Source: Paraburkholderia haematera (GTDB lineage: Bacteria; Pseudomonadota; Gammaproteobacteria; Burkholderiales; Burkholderiaceae). From it: a stretch of DNA of 64,000 nt. Positions within the stretch are counted from its first letter, which is position 1. Every line of letters starts with the position of its first letter. The translations under genes and the position numbers were made by a program. Under the pieces are notes generated by a model. It ran no database searches. It was not told the origin of the DNA and saw only the letters and a list, made by a program, of their open reading frames with translations. Shown here one piece after another: positions 17,724 to 26,885 of this stretch. The stretch is from assembly GCF_905220975.1 (NCBI RefSeq), contig NZ_CAJNBK010000009.1:124001-188000 (forward strand), in the 5' to 3' direction.

Positions 17724-18409
17724 GCGGCCACCCGCCTTACGCCTGCGGCATAGCGCGCTTCGAGCCATACAAGCAGCAGGTTCGAAGCCGTTGTGATTGC
17801 AAGAAAAACCGCGCCCGCCACCAGCGCAAACAGGAAAAACTCGCGCGACGACTTGCCCGCGTCCTGTGTCGCCTTGACGAGATCCGACAATCCGATGATC
17901 GACACAAGCGCGGTGGCCTTAACGATCACCAGCCAGTTGTTGCCGATGCCAGGCAACGCGAGCCGCATCATCTGTGGAAACAGGATGCGGCGAAACACCT
18001 GCCAGCCCGACATCCCGTATGCCGCGCCCGCTTCGAGCTGCCCGCGGGGCACGCCAAGGAACGCGCCACGAAACGTCTCAGTGAAATACGCGCCGTAGAT
18101 GAAGCCGATCGTCAGCACGCCGGCGACGAAAGGATCGATGTCGATCTGCGGCGCACCGAGCAAGTCCGTGATCCGGTTCAGCAGTATCTGGCTGCTATAG
18201 AACAGCAGCAGCATCAGGACGAGGTCGGGTACTGCGCGGATCAGCGTGGTGTAGGCGGCGCCCATCCGGGCGGGCACACGATGCCGCGACAATTTCGCGG
18301 AGGCACCGACAAGGCCCAGCGCGAAAGCGATAACAAGCGACAGCACGGCGAGCTTGAGCGTCAACCATGTGCCCGTCGCTATCGCGGCGCCGAATCCGGC
18401 GAAATACAT
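17720..18409 (-). CDS. Polar amino-acid-type ABC importer, permease (HisQ type)
   Basis: This is a 229-residue permease with hydrophobic helices beginning FAGFGAAIATGTWLTLKLAV and the ATPase-contact loop QLEAGAAYGMSGWQVFRRILFPQMMRLALP. The ATG at 18409 is supported by AGGAGC nine bases upstream. The binding-protein gene ends 66 bp upstream, and the second permease overlaps its end by 4 bp. Confidence 0.94.
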   Translation of the reverse strand: MYFAGFGAAIATGTWLTLKLAVLSLVIAFALGLVGASAKLSRHRVPARMGAAYTTLIRAVPDLVLMLLLFYSSQILLNRITDLLGAPQIDIDPFVAGVLTIGFIYGAYFTETFRGAFLGVPRGQLEAGAAYGMSGWQVFRRILFPQMMRLALPGIGNNWLVIVKATALVSIIGLSDLVKATQDAGKSSREFFLFALVAGAVFLAITTASNLLLVWLEARYAAGVRRVAA

Positions 18410-18475
18410 GAGCTTGCTCCTCTCAGGTTCAGTCTCACCGGTACCGCCCACGCTGTGCGGCACCGGGTCGTCGTG

Positions 18476-19264
18476 TCACTTCCCGCCGTAGGCGTCGAAA
18501 TCGAAATACTTATTGTTGATGCGGGCATACGTGCCGTTCGCCAGGATAGCCGCCAGCGCCTGATTGAACGCCTCGCGCAGCGCAACGTCCTCCTTGCGCA
18601 AACCGAGCCCGTCGCCCTGACCGAAGTACTTCGGATCGAGAATGCTCTGGCCGGCGGACATGAAGTCCTTGCCCTGCGGTTTCTTCAGGAATCCTTCGCT
18701 CGCAGCGATTGCCGCCTGGAACGCCGCGTCGAGGCGACCCGACACGAGGTCGGTGTAGACCTGGTCCTGATCCTGATAAGAGACGATCTGCACGCCGGCG
18801 GGTTGCCAGAGCGCCCGGGCATAGTCCTCCTGGCTCGTGCCCTGCTGGACGCCGACCCGCTTGCCCTTCAGCGACGCAGCCGTCGGCACAAGCGGCGACC
18901 CGCGTCGCACAACCAGTTGCGCGGGCGTATTCGACATCTTGTTGGTAAACGCGATCTGTTCCATGCGCTTCGGCGTGATCGTCATCGACGAAGCGATCAC
19001 GTCGAATTTCCGCGCGAGCAGACCAGGAATCATCCCGTCGAAGCTGTTCTCCACCCAGACGCAGTGCGCACGCATCTGCGCGCACAATGCATTCGTCATG
19101 TCGATGCCGAAACCGGCGAGCTTGCCATCGGGCGTCTTGTATTCCAGAGGCGGATAGGTCGGATCGACCGCAAGACGAATCTCCTTGCCCGCCCAGTCAG
19201 CGGCCTGCGCCGTGCCCGATAGCGCCATGACCGTTAGCGACAGCATTGCAATCCACTTTTTCAC
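18476..19264 (-). CDS. Polar amino-acid-type ABC importer, periplasmic binding protein
   Basis: This is a 262-residue SBP_bac_3 protein (HisJ/ArgT type). The signal peptide MKKWIAMLSLTVMALSGTAQA is followed by IRLAVDPTYPPLEYKTPDGKLAGFGIDM, the usual ligand-pocket opening of this family. Later come FDGMIPGLLARKFDVIASSMTIT, GKRVGVQQGTSQEDY and the hinge region VSGRLDAAF. The Asp-rich and aromatic residues near the N-terminus fit binding of a charged amino-acid-like ligand. It is the first of four importer genes and lies 99 bp downstream of an M20 amidohydrolase gene on the same strand, which may belong to the same transcript. Confidence 0.94.
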   Translation of the reverse strand: MKKWIAMLSLTVMALSGTAQAADWAGKEIRLAVDPTYPPLEYKTPDGKLAGFGIDMTNALCAQMRAHCVWVENSFDGMIPGLLARKFDVIASSMTITPKRMEQIAFTNKMSNTPAQLVVRRGSPLVPTAASLKGKRVGVQQGTSQEDYARALWQPAGVQIVSYQDQDQVYTDLVSGRLDAAFQAAIAASEGFLKKPQGKDFMSAGQSILDPKYFGQGDGLGLRKEDVALREAFNQALAAILANGTYARINNKYFDFDAYGGK

Positions 19265-19363
19265 TTTTGTCTCTCCTCCAGGTTATTGGGGCGGCCTGAA
19301 ATCCGGCCGCCGCCTATCTATCGAATGTAGTGCGCACCCGCGGAACTGCGGTGCGCGCCCCAT

Positions 19364-20533
19364 TCATTGCAGAAATTGCTCGGCCAGCTTGACCCAGTAA
19401 CTTGCGCCGATTGCGAGGCAGTTATCGTTGAAATCGTATTTCGGGTTGTGCAGCGCACATCCGTGCTCGCCGACGCCGTTGCCGATCGACAGATAACATC
19501 CCGGCCGGGCTTCGAGCATGAACGCGAAGTCTTCGCTCGCCATGCACGGACCGAAATTGCTGATCAGTCCGTCGCGGCCCAACCATTGCTCGGCGACGCG
19601 CCGCGCGAATTCGGTTTCGGCCGCGTGATTGACGAGCACCGGATGACAGCGCACATAGTTGACCTGCGCCTCGGCGCCGTAGCTCTCAGCCTGCCCCTGC
19701 GCGAGTGCCACGATGCGCTGTTCGAGTGTCTCGCGCACTGCCGGGTCGAGCGCCCGCACGCTCATACGCATCTCAGCCGACGCCGGAATCACGTTCGACA
19801 CGGTGCCTGCGTGAATCGCCCCGACCGTCACCACCGCCTGCGCGAACGGATCCACATTGCGCGCGACGATGCTCTGCAACGCCATCACGATCGAAGCGCA
19901 CACGACGACCGGATCAACGGTTGTGTGCGGCGCAGCGCCGTGTCCGCCACGGCCCACCACGCGGATCGTGACCTCGTCGGCGGACGCCATGCATGGGCCG
20001 CTCACGAAACCGAACTGCCCCGCCGGATGGCCCGGCACGTTGTGCATCGCGAACACCGCATCGCACGGAAACTGCTCGAACAACCCGTCGTCGAGCATCG
20101 CACGCGCGCCGCCCAGCCCCTCTTCCGCCGGCTGAAAGATCACGTTCAGCGTGCCCTTGAACGAGCGGCTTTCGGCCAGGTGGCGCGCCGCCGCCAGGAG
20201 CATCGCAGTGTGGCCATCGTGACCGCATGCGTGCATCACGCCGTCGATGCGGCTTGCGTGCTGCAAGCCGGTCGCTTCCCGGATTGGCAGCGCATCCATG
20301 TCCGCGCGCAAGCCGATGGAGCGACCAACGCCGGTTGTCAGGGTGCCGACCACGCCGGTCTTCCCGAGGCCGCGCGTGACGCGATAGTCCCATGCACTGA
20401 GCTGGCCGGCGACGAGATCGCTTGTCGCCTGTTCCTGGAAACCGAGCTCGGGATGCGCATGAATCCGCCGGCGCAACGCGATCATCTCGTCCTGGATGGC
20501 AGATATGCCTGGCAATACGACGTCATCCTTCAA
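19364..20533 (-). CDS. M20 amidohydrolase (hippurate hydrolase / N-acyl amino acid hydrolase type)
   Basis: This is a 389-residue enzyme of the HipO/IAL group, which hydrolyses N-acylated amino acids. RADMDALPI, MHACGHDGHTAML (metal Cys/His pair), FQPAEEGLGGA (catalytic Glu pair) and the C-terminal SEDFAFM carry the metal and catalytic residues. The frame is open to 20635, but that would leave only 46 bp before the divergent lysR start. A TTG at 20533 has AAGGAG eight bases upstream and gives the normal family length. It probably heads a transcript with the ABC importer genes, so the imported compound may be an N-acyl or carbamoyl amino acid. TTG starts are uncommon; hence moderate certainty on the start. 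Confidence 0.9.
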   Translation of the reverse strand: MKDDVVLPGISAIQDEMIALRRRIHAHPELGFQEQATSDLVAGQLSAWDYRVTRGLGKTGVVGTLTTGVGRSIGLRADMDALPIREATGLQHASRIDGVMHACGHDGHTAMLLAAARHLAESRSFKGTLNVIFQPAEEGLGGARAMLDDGLFEQFPCDAVFAMHNVPGHPAGQFGFVSGPCMASADEVTIRVVGRGGHGAAPHTTVDPVVVCASIVMALQSIVARNVDPFAQAVVTVGAIHAGTVSNVIPASAEMRMSVRALDPAVRETLEQRIVALAQGQAESYGAEAQVNYVRCHPVLVNHAAETEFARRVAEQWLGRDGLISNFGPCMASEDFAFMLEARPGCYLSIGNGVGEHGCALHNPKYDFNDNCLAIGASYWVKLAEQFLQ

Positions 20534-20647
20534 TCGAACAACTCCTTGAACAGTTTGGCCACCCACGCGGTGGCGCTTTGGAGATACATGACTGGGCGGA
20601 TCATATGCAGCGGAAAATCTCGGGAAAAGATGCAAGTTTGTTATGAT

Positions 20648-20664
20648 GACAACCGTTTGTTGTC
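20648..20664. promoter_or_regulatory. Candidate LysR operator between the M20 and lysR genes
   Basis: GACAAC (20648-20653) and GTTGTC (20659-20664) form a perfect 6-bp inverted repeat with a 5-bp spacer. It ends 17 bp before the lysR start codon in the divergent intergenic region. It could serve autoregulation and control of the M20/ABC unit. Confidence 0.4.
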
Positions 20665-20681
20665 GTCAAACCATCCAATCG

Positions 20682-21635
20682 ATGAAACTCCATCAGCTAC
20701 AGGCATTGGTCGCCAGTGCCGAGGCGGGCAGTATCCGGGGCGCGGCACGTGCGCTGGGTCTATCCCAGGCGGCCGTCACGCGCGCGCTGCGCGAGCTTGA
20801 AACGAGCGAGGGCCTGCCGCTGCTCATCCGCGCGACAGAAGGCATCAACCTGACGGAATACGGCAAGGTGCTGCTCAATCACGCGAAGCTGGTGCTCAAC
20901 CAGTTGTCCCGTGCGCAAAACGATCTGGCGCGCTTGCGCGGCCGCTCGGAGGAGCGGCTTAGCGTCGGCATCACCCCTTGGATCACGCTCACTTTTCTGA
21001 CCGAGACCGTACTGTCGTTCCGGCAGCGGATGCCGAACGTGCGCCTCGAGCTATTCGAGAGCCTGATGGCCGTCGCGCAGCCGCTGCTGCGTAGCGGCGA
21101 CATGGACTTCGCGATCGGTCCGTTGCATTCGTCGGCCGCGATGCAGGAGTTCGCCGGCGAACCGATCCTGACCTACGAGACGGCCGTCATGGTCCGCGAC
21201 GGCCATCCCCGCCAGGGCTGCCGCTCGATTCACGATCTGCTCGATCAGGACTGGGTGCTGAATTTCGCGCCGGACGGCCGCGAGACGATCCTCGAACATC
21301 TGTTTCACCGACACGGCGCGACGATCGACGAGCAGCGCATCGTCCGCGCCCAGTCGTTGGCCATGCAGCAACTCATGGTCGAAGATGCCGATATGTGCAC
21401 ATGGTGTCCGGCGATCATTGCCGCCGCACCGTCGTTTCGCCGACCGCTTCGGGCGCTCACATTAAAGGAGCAGTTCGAACCAATCGAACTTTCGATCATC
21501 ATGCGCAGAAATGGCACGCTGAGCACAGCGGCGCGCTGCTTCGCGGAATGCCTGCTGCAAGTCATCCGTCAACACGCGCGCTCCGCCAAAAAACAGGACG
21601 TCGCCCTGTTCGAGACTTTGAGGCTGCTCGCGTAA
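20682..21635 (+). CDS. LysR-family transcriptional regulator
   Basis: This is a 317-residue protein with the winged helix LHQLQALVASAEAGSIRGAARALGLSQAAVTRALRELE at residues 3-60 and a type-2 periplasmic-binding effector domain. The ATG at 20682 starts directly before KLHQLQ, the normal LysR N-terminus; an ATG 39 bases earlier gives a Cys-rich extension and is not preferred. It is divergent from the M20/ABC importer operon and is followed on its own strand by an MHS-family permease, so it most likely controls one or both. Confidence 0.93.
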   Translation: MKLHQLQALVASAEAGSIRGAARALGLSQAAVTRALRELETSEGLPLLIRATEGINLTEYGKVLLNHAKLVLNQLSRAQNDLARLRGRSEERLSVGITPWITLTFLTETVLSFRQRMPNVRLELFESLMAVAQPLLRSGDMDFAIGPLHSSAAMQEFAGEPILTYETAVMVRDGHPRQGCRSIHDLLDQDWVLNFAPDGRETILEHLFHRHGATIDEQRIVRAQSLAMQQLMVEDADMCTWCPAIIAAAPSFRRPLRALTLKEQFEPIELSIIMRRNGTLSTAARCFAECLLQVIRQHARSAKKQDVALFETLRLLA

Positions 21636-21819
21636 TACACGCTGGCCCTCGCCTCCCGATCGCACCGTCGCGCATGCTTCGCCTCAGTCTGGATGTCCTT
21701 CGGCCGGCCCCGCCCACGGCATAACACCCCGTTATGCGTGGACGATAAAAAGGCATTAACCATCAACGAAATTGGCTATCTAGACTTCCCGCGTCCCTCC
21801 TCCATTCTCGGGTTATGTC

Positions 21820-23127
21820 ATGGAAACGCTTTCGTCCGCTGGCACGCTTGCCTCGCCCGCCACTTTGAAGACAGGCCGTCGCGCTGTCTTTGCCGCCTCG
21901 ATCGGTAACGCGCTCGAATGGTATGACTTTTCGGTGTATGCATTCTTCGCCGTTTACATTGCGCAAAACTTTTTCAGCGGCGCCGACGACGGCGCACGGC
22001 TGCTCCAGGCATTCCTCGCGTTCGGACTCGGTTTCATCGTGCGGCCGCTCGGTGCGGTCCTGCTCGGCGTATATGGCGATCGCGCCGGGCGCAAGGCCGC
22101 GCTGACGCTGACCATCCTGTTCATGGCCGTGGGCACAGCCGTCATCGCATTCGCGCCGCCCTACTCGGCGATAGGTATTGGCGCGCCACTCCTGATTGTT
22201 TGCGGTCGCGCGCTGCAGGGCTTCTCCGCGGGCGGCGAGATCGGCGGGGCGGCAGCGTTCCTGATCGAACACGCGCCGCAGGACAGGAAAGGCAAGTATG
22301 CGTCGTGGCTGCAGGCGAGCATGGCCATTTCCAACGTGCTGAGCGCACTCGTCGCGACGGCGGTGACACTGACGCTGAGCCGCACGCAAATCGGCGACTG
22401 GGGTTGGCGGATCCCGTTCATCGTCGGTCTCGCCATTGCGCCGGTCGGCTTCTGGCTGCGCAAGACGCTCGATGAGACCCCCCACTTCCAGGCAGAGATG
22501 GATCGCGCCCTTCGTGAACAGCACGCGCAACGCAGCACCTTGCGCGAGATTGTCACGGCGCATCGGCGCGGCCTGCTGATTGGTTTCGGCATCTCGGTAC
22601 TGTGGGCGACGTCCATCTATACGCTGGTGATCTTCATGCCCGTCTATGTCCAGCGGACATTAGGCTTTTCGAGCCAGCAGGCTTTCTTCGCCGCCCTGGT
22701 CGGCAACGTCTTCATGGCGGCCGCTTGCGTGGCGGCAGGCACGCTGTCGGATCGCTTCGGGCGCCGCACCGTGCTCGCCTGCAGCGCGGTCGTCATGCTG
22801 GTGGTCGTCTACCCGCTCCTCGCGCTTCTGCAACTGTCGCACACGACCGCCACGCTCGTCGTCGTGCAGATCATGCTCTGCGCAGTCGTCGCAATGTTCG
22901 GCGGTGTCGCGCCGGCTGCGCTGTCCGAGTTGTTCCCGACACGGGTTCGCTCGACTGGCATGTCGCTGTCATATAACACCGCCGTCCTCACCTTCGGCGG
23001 ATTTGCGCCCGCTGCGCTGACCTGGATGACGCAAAACCTGCACAGCACGTTCGCACCGGCGTGGTACGTGATCGCCGCATGCGCGGTAGCCCTGATCTCA
23101 ATCGCGTGCCTGCCGGCGTCCGCATGA
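21820..23127 (+). CDS. MFS transporter, metabolite:H+ symporter (MHS) family
   Basis: This is a 435-residue protein with twelve predicted transmembrane helices. The N-terminal signature IGNALEWYDFSVYAFFAVYIA, the loop GDRAGRKAAL and GRALQGFSAGGEIGGAAAFLIEHAP are diagnostic of MHS symporters related to ProP, KgtP, ShiA and citrate carriers. A second MFS loop SDRFGRRTVL follows in the C-terminal half. It imports small organic acids or betaines with protons. Placed 184 bp after the lysR gene, it probably supplies the catabolic genes of this region. The ribosome site before the ATG is weak. Confidence 0.92.
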   Translation: METLSSAGTLASPATLKTGRRAVFAASIGNALEWYDFSVYAFFAVYIAQNFFSGADDGARLLQAFLAFGLGFIVRPLGAVLLGVYGDRAGRKAALTLTILFMAVGTAVIAFAPPYSAIGIGAPLLIVCGRALQGFSAGGEIGGAAAFLIEHAPQDRKGKYASWLQASMAISNVLSALVATAVTLTLSRTQIGDWGWRIPFIVGLAIAPVGFWLRKTLDETPHFQAEMDRALREQHAQRSTLREIVTAHRRGLLIGFGISVLWATSIYTLVIFMPVYVQRTLGFSSQQAFFAALVGNVFMAAACVAAGTLSDRFGRRTVLACSAVVMLVVVYPLLALLQLSHTTATLVVVQIMLCAVVAMFGGVAPAALSELFPTRVRSTGMSLSYNTAVLTFGGFAPAALTWMTQNLHSTFAPAWYVIAACAVALISIACLPASA

Positions 23128-23140
23128 CGCACATCAGCGG

Positions 23141-23899
23141 TTAATTTGCCTGCCTTGCTGCAGTCTCAATCACTTGAGCGACTTTGGCCGGCTGAGAGAT
23201 GAAGACCGCGTGGCTTGCGCTCACTTCAGTGACCTTGGCGCCCGAGCGTTGATACATCCAGCGCTGAAGCTGAGGGCTCACTACATGATCCTGAGTGGTC
23301 AGGATGGCGTAGCTCGGCCTGGTTCGCCATGCCACTACAGAAACAGGTGTCCCCAAGGCTTGCTGATTAAGCTGCACCTGCGAGTCCGCCATGAATTGAG
23401 CCTCCGACGGCGAGACATCCTGTGCATAGGTCCCAGGGAATCTTGCCGCAGGGATGAAGAAATACTTGTCCGGTGTTGCTCGCATGGCATCGTTGGGCGC
23501 GGCGAACTTCGACAGCAGTTGACCACTGGCTTCCCCTTTATCGGGTTGGAGCGCAGCCACATAGACGAGCGATTTAACCTTCGGGTCGGCGCCTGCCTCC
23601 GTGATCACGGAGCCGCCATAGCTGTGACCGACCAGCACGACCGGACCGCTCTGCTGCTCAATGGCGCGCCTGGTGGTCTCGACGTCCTCAGTGAGGCCAG
23701 TGAGCGGTTCCTGCACGATCGTCACATGGAAACCGTCCTTGGTCAGGATGTCGTAGACGGCTCGCCAGCCTGAGCCATCCACGAGTGCTCCGTGGACAAT
23801 GACGATATCGTTCGCCGCCGGCTTCGTCTGGGCGTGAGCCATCGTGCTACCCAAAGCAAGCAGGAAGGCAACAGCAACTTTCTTTCGTAGTGCGTACAT
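23141..23899 (-). CDS. Exported alpha/beta hydrolase
   Basis: This is a 252-residue alpha/beta hydrolase with an N-terminal signal peptide (MYALRKKVAVAFLLALGSTMAHA), so it is probably periplasmic. The early strand is DIVIVHGALVDGSGW (oxyanion hole), the nucleophile elbow is VGHSYGG, and the late TTQDHVVSP and SASHAVFISQP blocks supply the acid and catalytic His. The pattern is that of the EstA/MenH-like group of small esterases. The ATG at 23899 has GGAGATTG upstream. Substrate unknown. It is convergent with the MHS permease gene, with only 13 bp between the stops. Confidence 0.88.
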   Translation of the reverse strand: MYALRKKVAVAFLLALGSTMAHAQTKPAANDIVIVHGALVDGSGWRAVYDILTKDGFHVTIVQEPLTGLTEDVETTRRAIEQQSGPVVLVGHSYGGSVITEAGADPKVKSLVYVAALQPDKGEASGQLLSKFAAPNDAMRATPDKYFFIPAARFPGTYAQDVSPSEAQFMADSQVQLNQQALGTPVSVVAWRTRPSYAILTTQDHVVSPQLQRWMYQRSGAKVTEVSASHAVFISQPAKVAQVIETAARQAN

Positions 23900-24021
23900 T
23901 TCAATCTCCAGTGGTGTTCCAATGTGCCCGACGTTTTGCCTGAACCCTCTAACGTCGGACATGTCGACCCACGAACGCTGCGGGTCGCATTTGCGCGCTG
24001 GCGTACCGGCGCGTAACGACG

Positions 24022-24327
24022 TCAGCCGAGCTTGTTTTTCATGGCGAGAACGTCGATCGGCTCAACTGACGGCGGGCTTGCCAGCATCTCGTCGACCTGC
24101 GCCATCAGGGCGTTGGCCATGTCACCGGCGAGGTGTGCCTGGCGATCCTCTTCACTTGCAAAGGCGTCGAAGACGCCGACCGTCGTCGGCGACAGCTTGA
24201 GGGCGAACCAGATCGGCGTGGTCGCCTCCCGATTGGTCATTTCCAGGCCGGCGGCAAGGAAGTCTGCTACGGCCTGCTCCTTTCCCGGCTTGGCTTCAAG
24301 TCGGACAAATAGTGCGTGTTTGATCAT
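24022..24327 (-). CDS. ABM-domain protein (putative quinol monooxygenase)
   Basis: This is a 101-residue antibiotic-biosynthesis-monooxygenase-type dimeric alpha-beta barrel. MIKHALFVRLEAKPGKEQAVADFLAAGLEM opens the fold and FDAFASEEDRQAHLAG is the central helix motif common to YgiN-like proteins. The ATG at 24327 has GGAGAACGAAG upstream. It lies just upstream of the alpha/beta hydrolase on the same strand and is divergent from a GlxA-type regulator, which may control both genes. The exact reaction cannot be read from the sequence. Confidence 0.82.
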   Translation of the reverse strand: MIKHALFVRLEAKPGKEQAVADFLAAGLEMTNREATTPIWFALKLSPTTVGVFDAFASEEDRQAHLAGDMANALMAQVDEMLASPPSVEPIDVLAMKNKLG

Positions 24328-24436
24328 CTTCGTTCTCCGGTGTCCGCGTGAGGGGGTCATGCGGTGAGTCACACTTTACAAACGGAGCGCGTTGGGAAAC
24401 ACTGTCTCAATCGACAACTTTGATATCAATTCCGCC

Positions 24437-25396
24437 ATGCGAATTTTTGTCCTGGCGCTCGATGGAGTGTTCGATACCGGTCTGACCACCGTGCTCGATG
24501 CCTTGACCATCGCCAACAAACTTGCGTCCGCGACGGGCGTCGCCACACCGGGTTTCGACATCACCGTGGTGGGGATGCGGCCCCAAGTGCGTACCGCGCT
24601 TGGGCTGCAGGTACCCGTCCGGGATATGACCGGCGCCCCCGCCCCGGATTGGATCGTCGTGCCGGCGCTCAACTGCACGACCGCCGAAGAGCTCGTGCCT
24701 GCGCTCGGCCAGGACGATGTGATCGATGCGATTGGCGCTTTGCGCTCGTGGCGCAGTGGCGGCGCCCAGATTGCAGCCGCCTGTACGGGTACGTTCGTGC
24801 TGGCTGAAAGCGGCTTGCTCGACGGCCACGAAGCCACGACCACCTGGTGGCTGTCACCGGTGTTCCGCCAGCGTTACCCACACGTGCACCTGGATGCGCA
24901 TCGCATCGTCGTCCCCAGCGGCAGCACGGTGACGGCAGGGGCGGCCCTGAGCCACCTCGACCTTGCACTCTGGTTGATCCGCAACAACAGCCCCGAGCTT
25001 GCGGCGCTCGTGGCCAACTACCTCGTATTCGATTCGCGGCCGTCGCAGTCTGCCTATGCGATCTCCGATCACCTCTCTCATTCGGACCCGCTCGTCGAAC
25101 GTTTCGACCGCTGGGTGCGTGAACACCTTGATAAGGCAATTGCGCTCGACGTCGTCGCCAATGCATTGGCGACCAGCACGCGGACATTGACGCGACGTTT
25201 AAATGAGGTGCTGGGTAAAACGCCCGTCGAGTACATTCAGGATCTGCGGGTCGAGCGCGCCGTCCATCTGTTGAAGACGAGCAAGCTCAGCGTTGATCGC
25301 ATTGCCGAGCAGGTCGGGTATGCGGACGGCGTCACTTTGCGAACGTTGCTGCGGCGGCGGATAGGTAAAGGGGTACGTGAGTTGCGGGCGTCGTGA
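24437..25396 (+). CDS. GlxA-family regulator (DJ-1/PfpI domain plus AraC helix-turn-helix)
   Basis: This is a 319-residue two-domain protein. The N-terminal class I glutamine-amidotransferase-like domain has a Cys elbow in AAACTGTFVLAESGLLDG, and the C-terminal AraC-type DNA-binding domain covers residues about 220-315 (LDVVANALATSTRTLTRRLNEVLGKTPVEYIQDLRVERAVHLL, then IAEQVGYADGVTLRTLLRRR). The start is uncertain. ATG 24437 begins the domain directly (MRIFVLALDG), whereas an in-frame start at 24392 adds 15 residues. It is divergent from the ABM and hydrolase genes and is their most likely regulator. The ligand is unknown. Confidence 0.9.
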   Translation: MRIFVLALDGVFDTGLTTVLDALTIANKLASATGVATPGFDITVVGMRPQVRTALGLQVPVRDMTGAPAPDWIVVPALNCTTAEELVPALGQDDVIDAIGALRSWRSGGAQIAAACTGTFVLAESGLLDGHEATTTWWLSPVFRQRYPHVHLDAHRIVVPSGSTVTAGAALSHLDLALWLIRNNSPELAALVANYLVFDSRPSQSAYAISDHLSHSDPLVERFDRWVREHLDKAIALDVVANALATSTRTLTRRLNEVLGKTPVEYIQDLRVERAVHLLKTSKLSVDRIAEQVGYADGVTLRTLLRRRIGKGVRELRAS

Positions 25397-25445
25397 GCCG
25401 CCGCGGCCATGGATGCTGGGGGTCACAGAATCAGAGGGGCAATAC

Positions 25446-25476
25446 GATCACACGCGATTTCACGTCGCGCGTGATC
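25446..25476. terminator. Hairpin terminator between convergent genes
   Basis: GATCACACGCGA (25446-25457) pairs with TCGCGCGTGATC (25465-25476), 11 of 12 positions, with a 7-nt loop and TGTTGTTG beyond. It lies between the GlxA-type gene and the convergent M24 peptidase gene. Confidence 0.6.
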
Positions 25477-25487
25477 TGTTGTTGAAT

Positions 25488-26711
25488 TCATGAAAGACCG
25501 AAAGGGTCCTCGATCGAGTGAGCCGGCTGTGTAAACCACACTGGCCCGCTTGAGGTCATGTAAAAATGATCTTCGTGACGGATGCCGAATTCACCTGGAA
25601 TAGAAATCATCGGCTCGTTGCTGAAGCACATACCGGCTTCAAGCGGGGTGGTGTCATTGCCGACCAGGTTCGGCGCCTCATGCAAGTCCAAACCAATCCC
25701 ATGACCGGTTCGATGCGGCAAGCCAGGCAACTGATACCCGGGGCCGAATCCAGCCGCCTCCACAACTTGCCGCGCCGCGCGATCAACGTCGCAACACGGC
25801 ACGCCCAGTTGAGCCGCCTTGAAAGCCGCGGCCTGCGCTGCCTTTTCCGTGTCCCACACAAATCGTTGCCGGTCAGTAGGGTCGCCAAAAACATAGGTAC
25901 GCGTAATATCGGAGTTGTAGTTCTTGTACCGGCAACCCGTATCGATGAGTACGATATCGTTCTTCTTCAGGTACTGGATATCCTTAACGCCATGCGGATA
26001 GGACGTCGCTTCACCAAAAAGAACAGAGCAGAATGTCGAACCCGAGGCACCCAGCTTGCGGTGAGCCTGCTCAATGAAATCGCGCACCTCAACCGTACTC
26101 ATCCCTTCATGCAGAATGCTTGCAGCAGCTTCGTGAACCCGCAGAGTCATGTTCATCGCCGACTGAATTAGCGCGATTTCACTGAGCGATTTAACGCTCC
26201 TCAACCCCGTCACCAATGCCTCCGCACTGATCAATTCATAGCTGCCGGACAGTTGCTTCATGCCGAAGAACACTGCAACACTCGCCGTTGCACAGATGGC
26301 GATTCTCTTTTTTCCTGACTCGGAAGTGATACCTAGCACGCCCAGCGCTTTGTAGAACGTCGCGTAGGAAGACTCGTCCTCATGCCAGCACACGACTTCA
26401 CCTGCGACTTTCATGGCGTCGCACAGCGTTCTTTTTTCGAAGCACGGAGCGATGTAGACCAATTCTCCGTCGGCAGGAATGACGGCGCCGAATAGTCTCT
26501 CGCTTGGATACCACTGAATGCCAGTGAAGTAGAGCAGGTTCGTCCCGGCATTGATATAGAGTGCGTCAACGCCCGACGCCTTCATCGATAGCTGGACTCT
26601 GCGTATCCGGTCACGATACTCGACTACGCTGATTTCATCGACTTCGGTCGGCAATCGGACAAGTCGCTCCAGTGCTTCTGATTGCTTGCTTCCACCGATC
26701 CCATTGCTCAT
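25488..26711 (-). CDS. M24-family metallopeptidase (Xaa-Pro dipeptidase/creatinase type)
   Basis: This is a 407-residue protein with an N-terminal creatinase-like domain (residues about 30-170) and a pita-bread catalytic domain. Metal ligands appear in order: Asp in VLIDTGCRY, Asp in NSDITRTYVFG, His in HRTGHGIGLDLHE, Glu in CFSNEPMIS and Glu in IRHEDHFYMT. This fits prolidase-like cleavage of peptides. The base composition looks lower in GC than in the flanking genes, which hints at transfer. The gene for a peptide-type binding protein lies 174 bp upstream on the same strand, so they may act together on imported peptides. Confidence 0.9.
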   Translation of the reverse strand: MSNGIGGSKQSEALERLVRLPTEVDEISVVEYRDRIRRVQLSMKASGVDALYINAGTNLLYFTGIQWYPSERLFGAVIPADGELVYIAPCFEKRTLCDAMKVAGEVVCWHEDESSYATFYKALGVLGITSESGKKRIAICATASVAVFFGMKQLSGSYELISAEALVTGLRSVKSLSEIALIQSAMNMTLRVHEAAASILHEGMSTVEVRDFIEQAHRKLGASGSTFCSVLFGEATSYPHGVKDIQYLKKNDIVLIDTGCRYKNYNSDITRTYVFGDPTDRQRFVWDTEKAAQAAAFKAAQLGVPCCDVDRAARQVVEAAGFGPGYQLPGLPHRTGHGIGLDLHEAPNLVGNDTTPLEAGMCFSNEPMISIPGEFGIRHEDHFYMTSSGPVWFTQPAHSIEDPFGLS

Positions 26712-26885
26712 CTTTCATCTCATTGTTTAATGACGCGCACCGGAAGGCGAAGGTGCATGGCCAGCCATACCGGTTGCGCGTGGTTGGGGTTAACAGGATT
26801 GACTGCAGGTATCAGTACCTTACACGGAGTGATGACACCCATCGTGACTTCGATCGGCTCGCCCGCTATCTGCTTCGTCAGCAAG

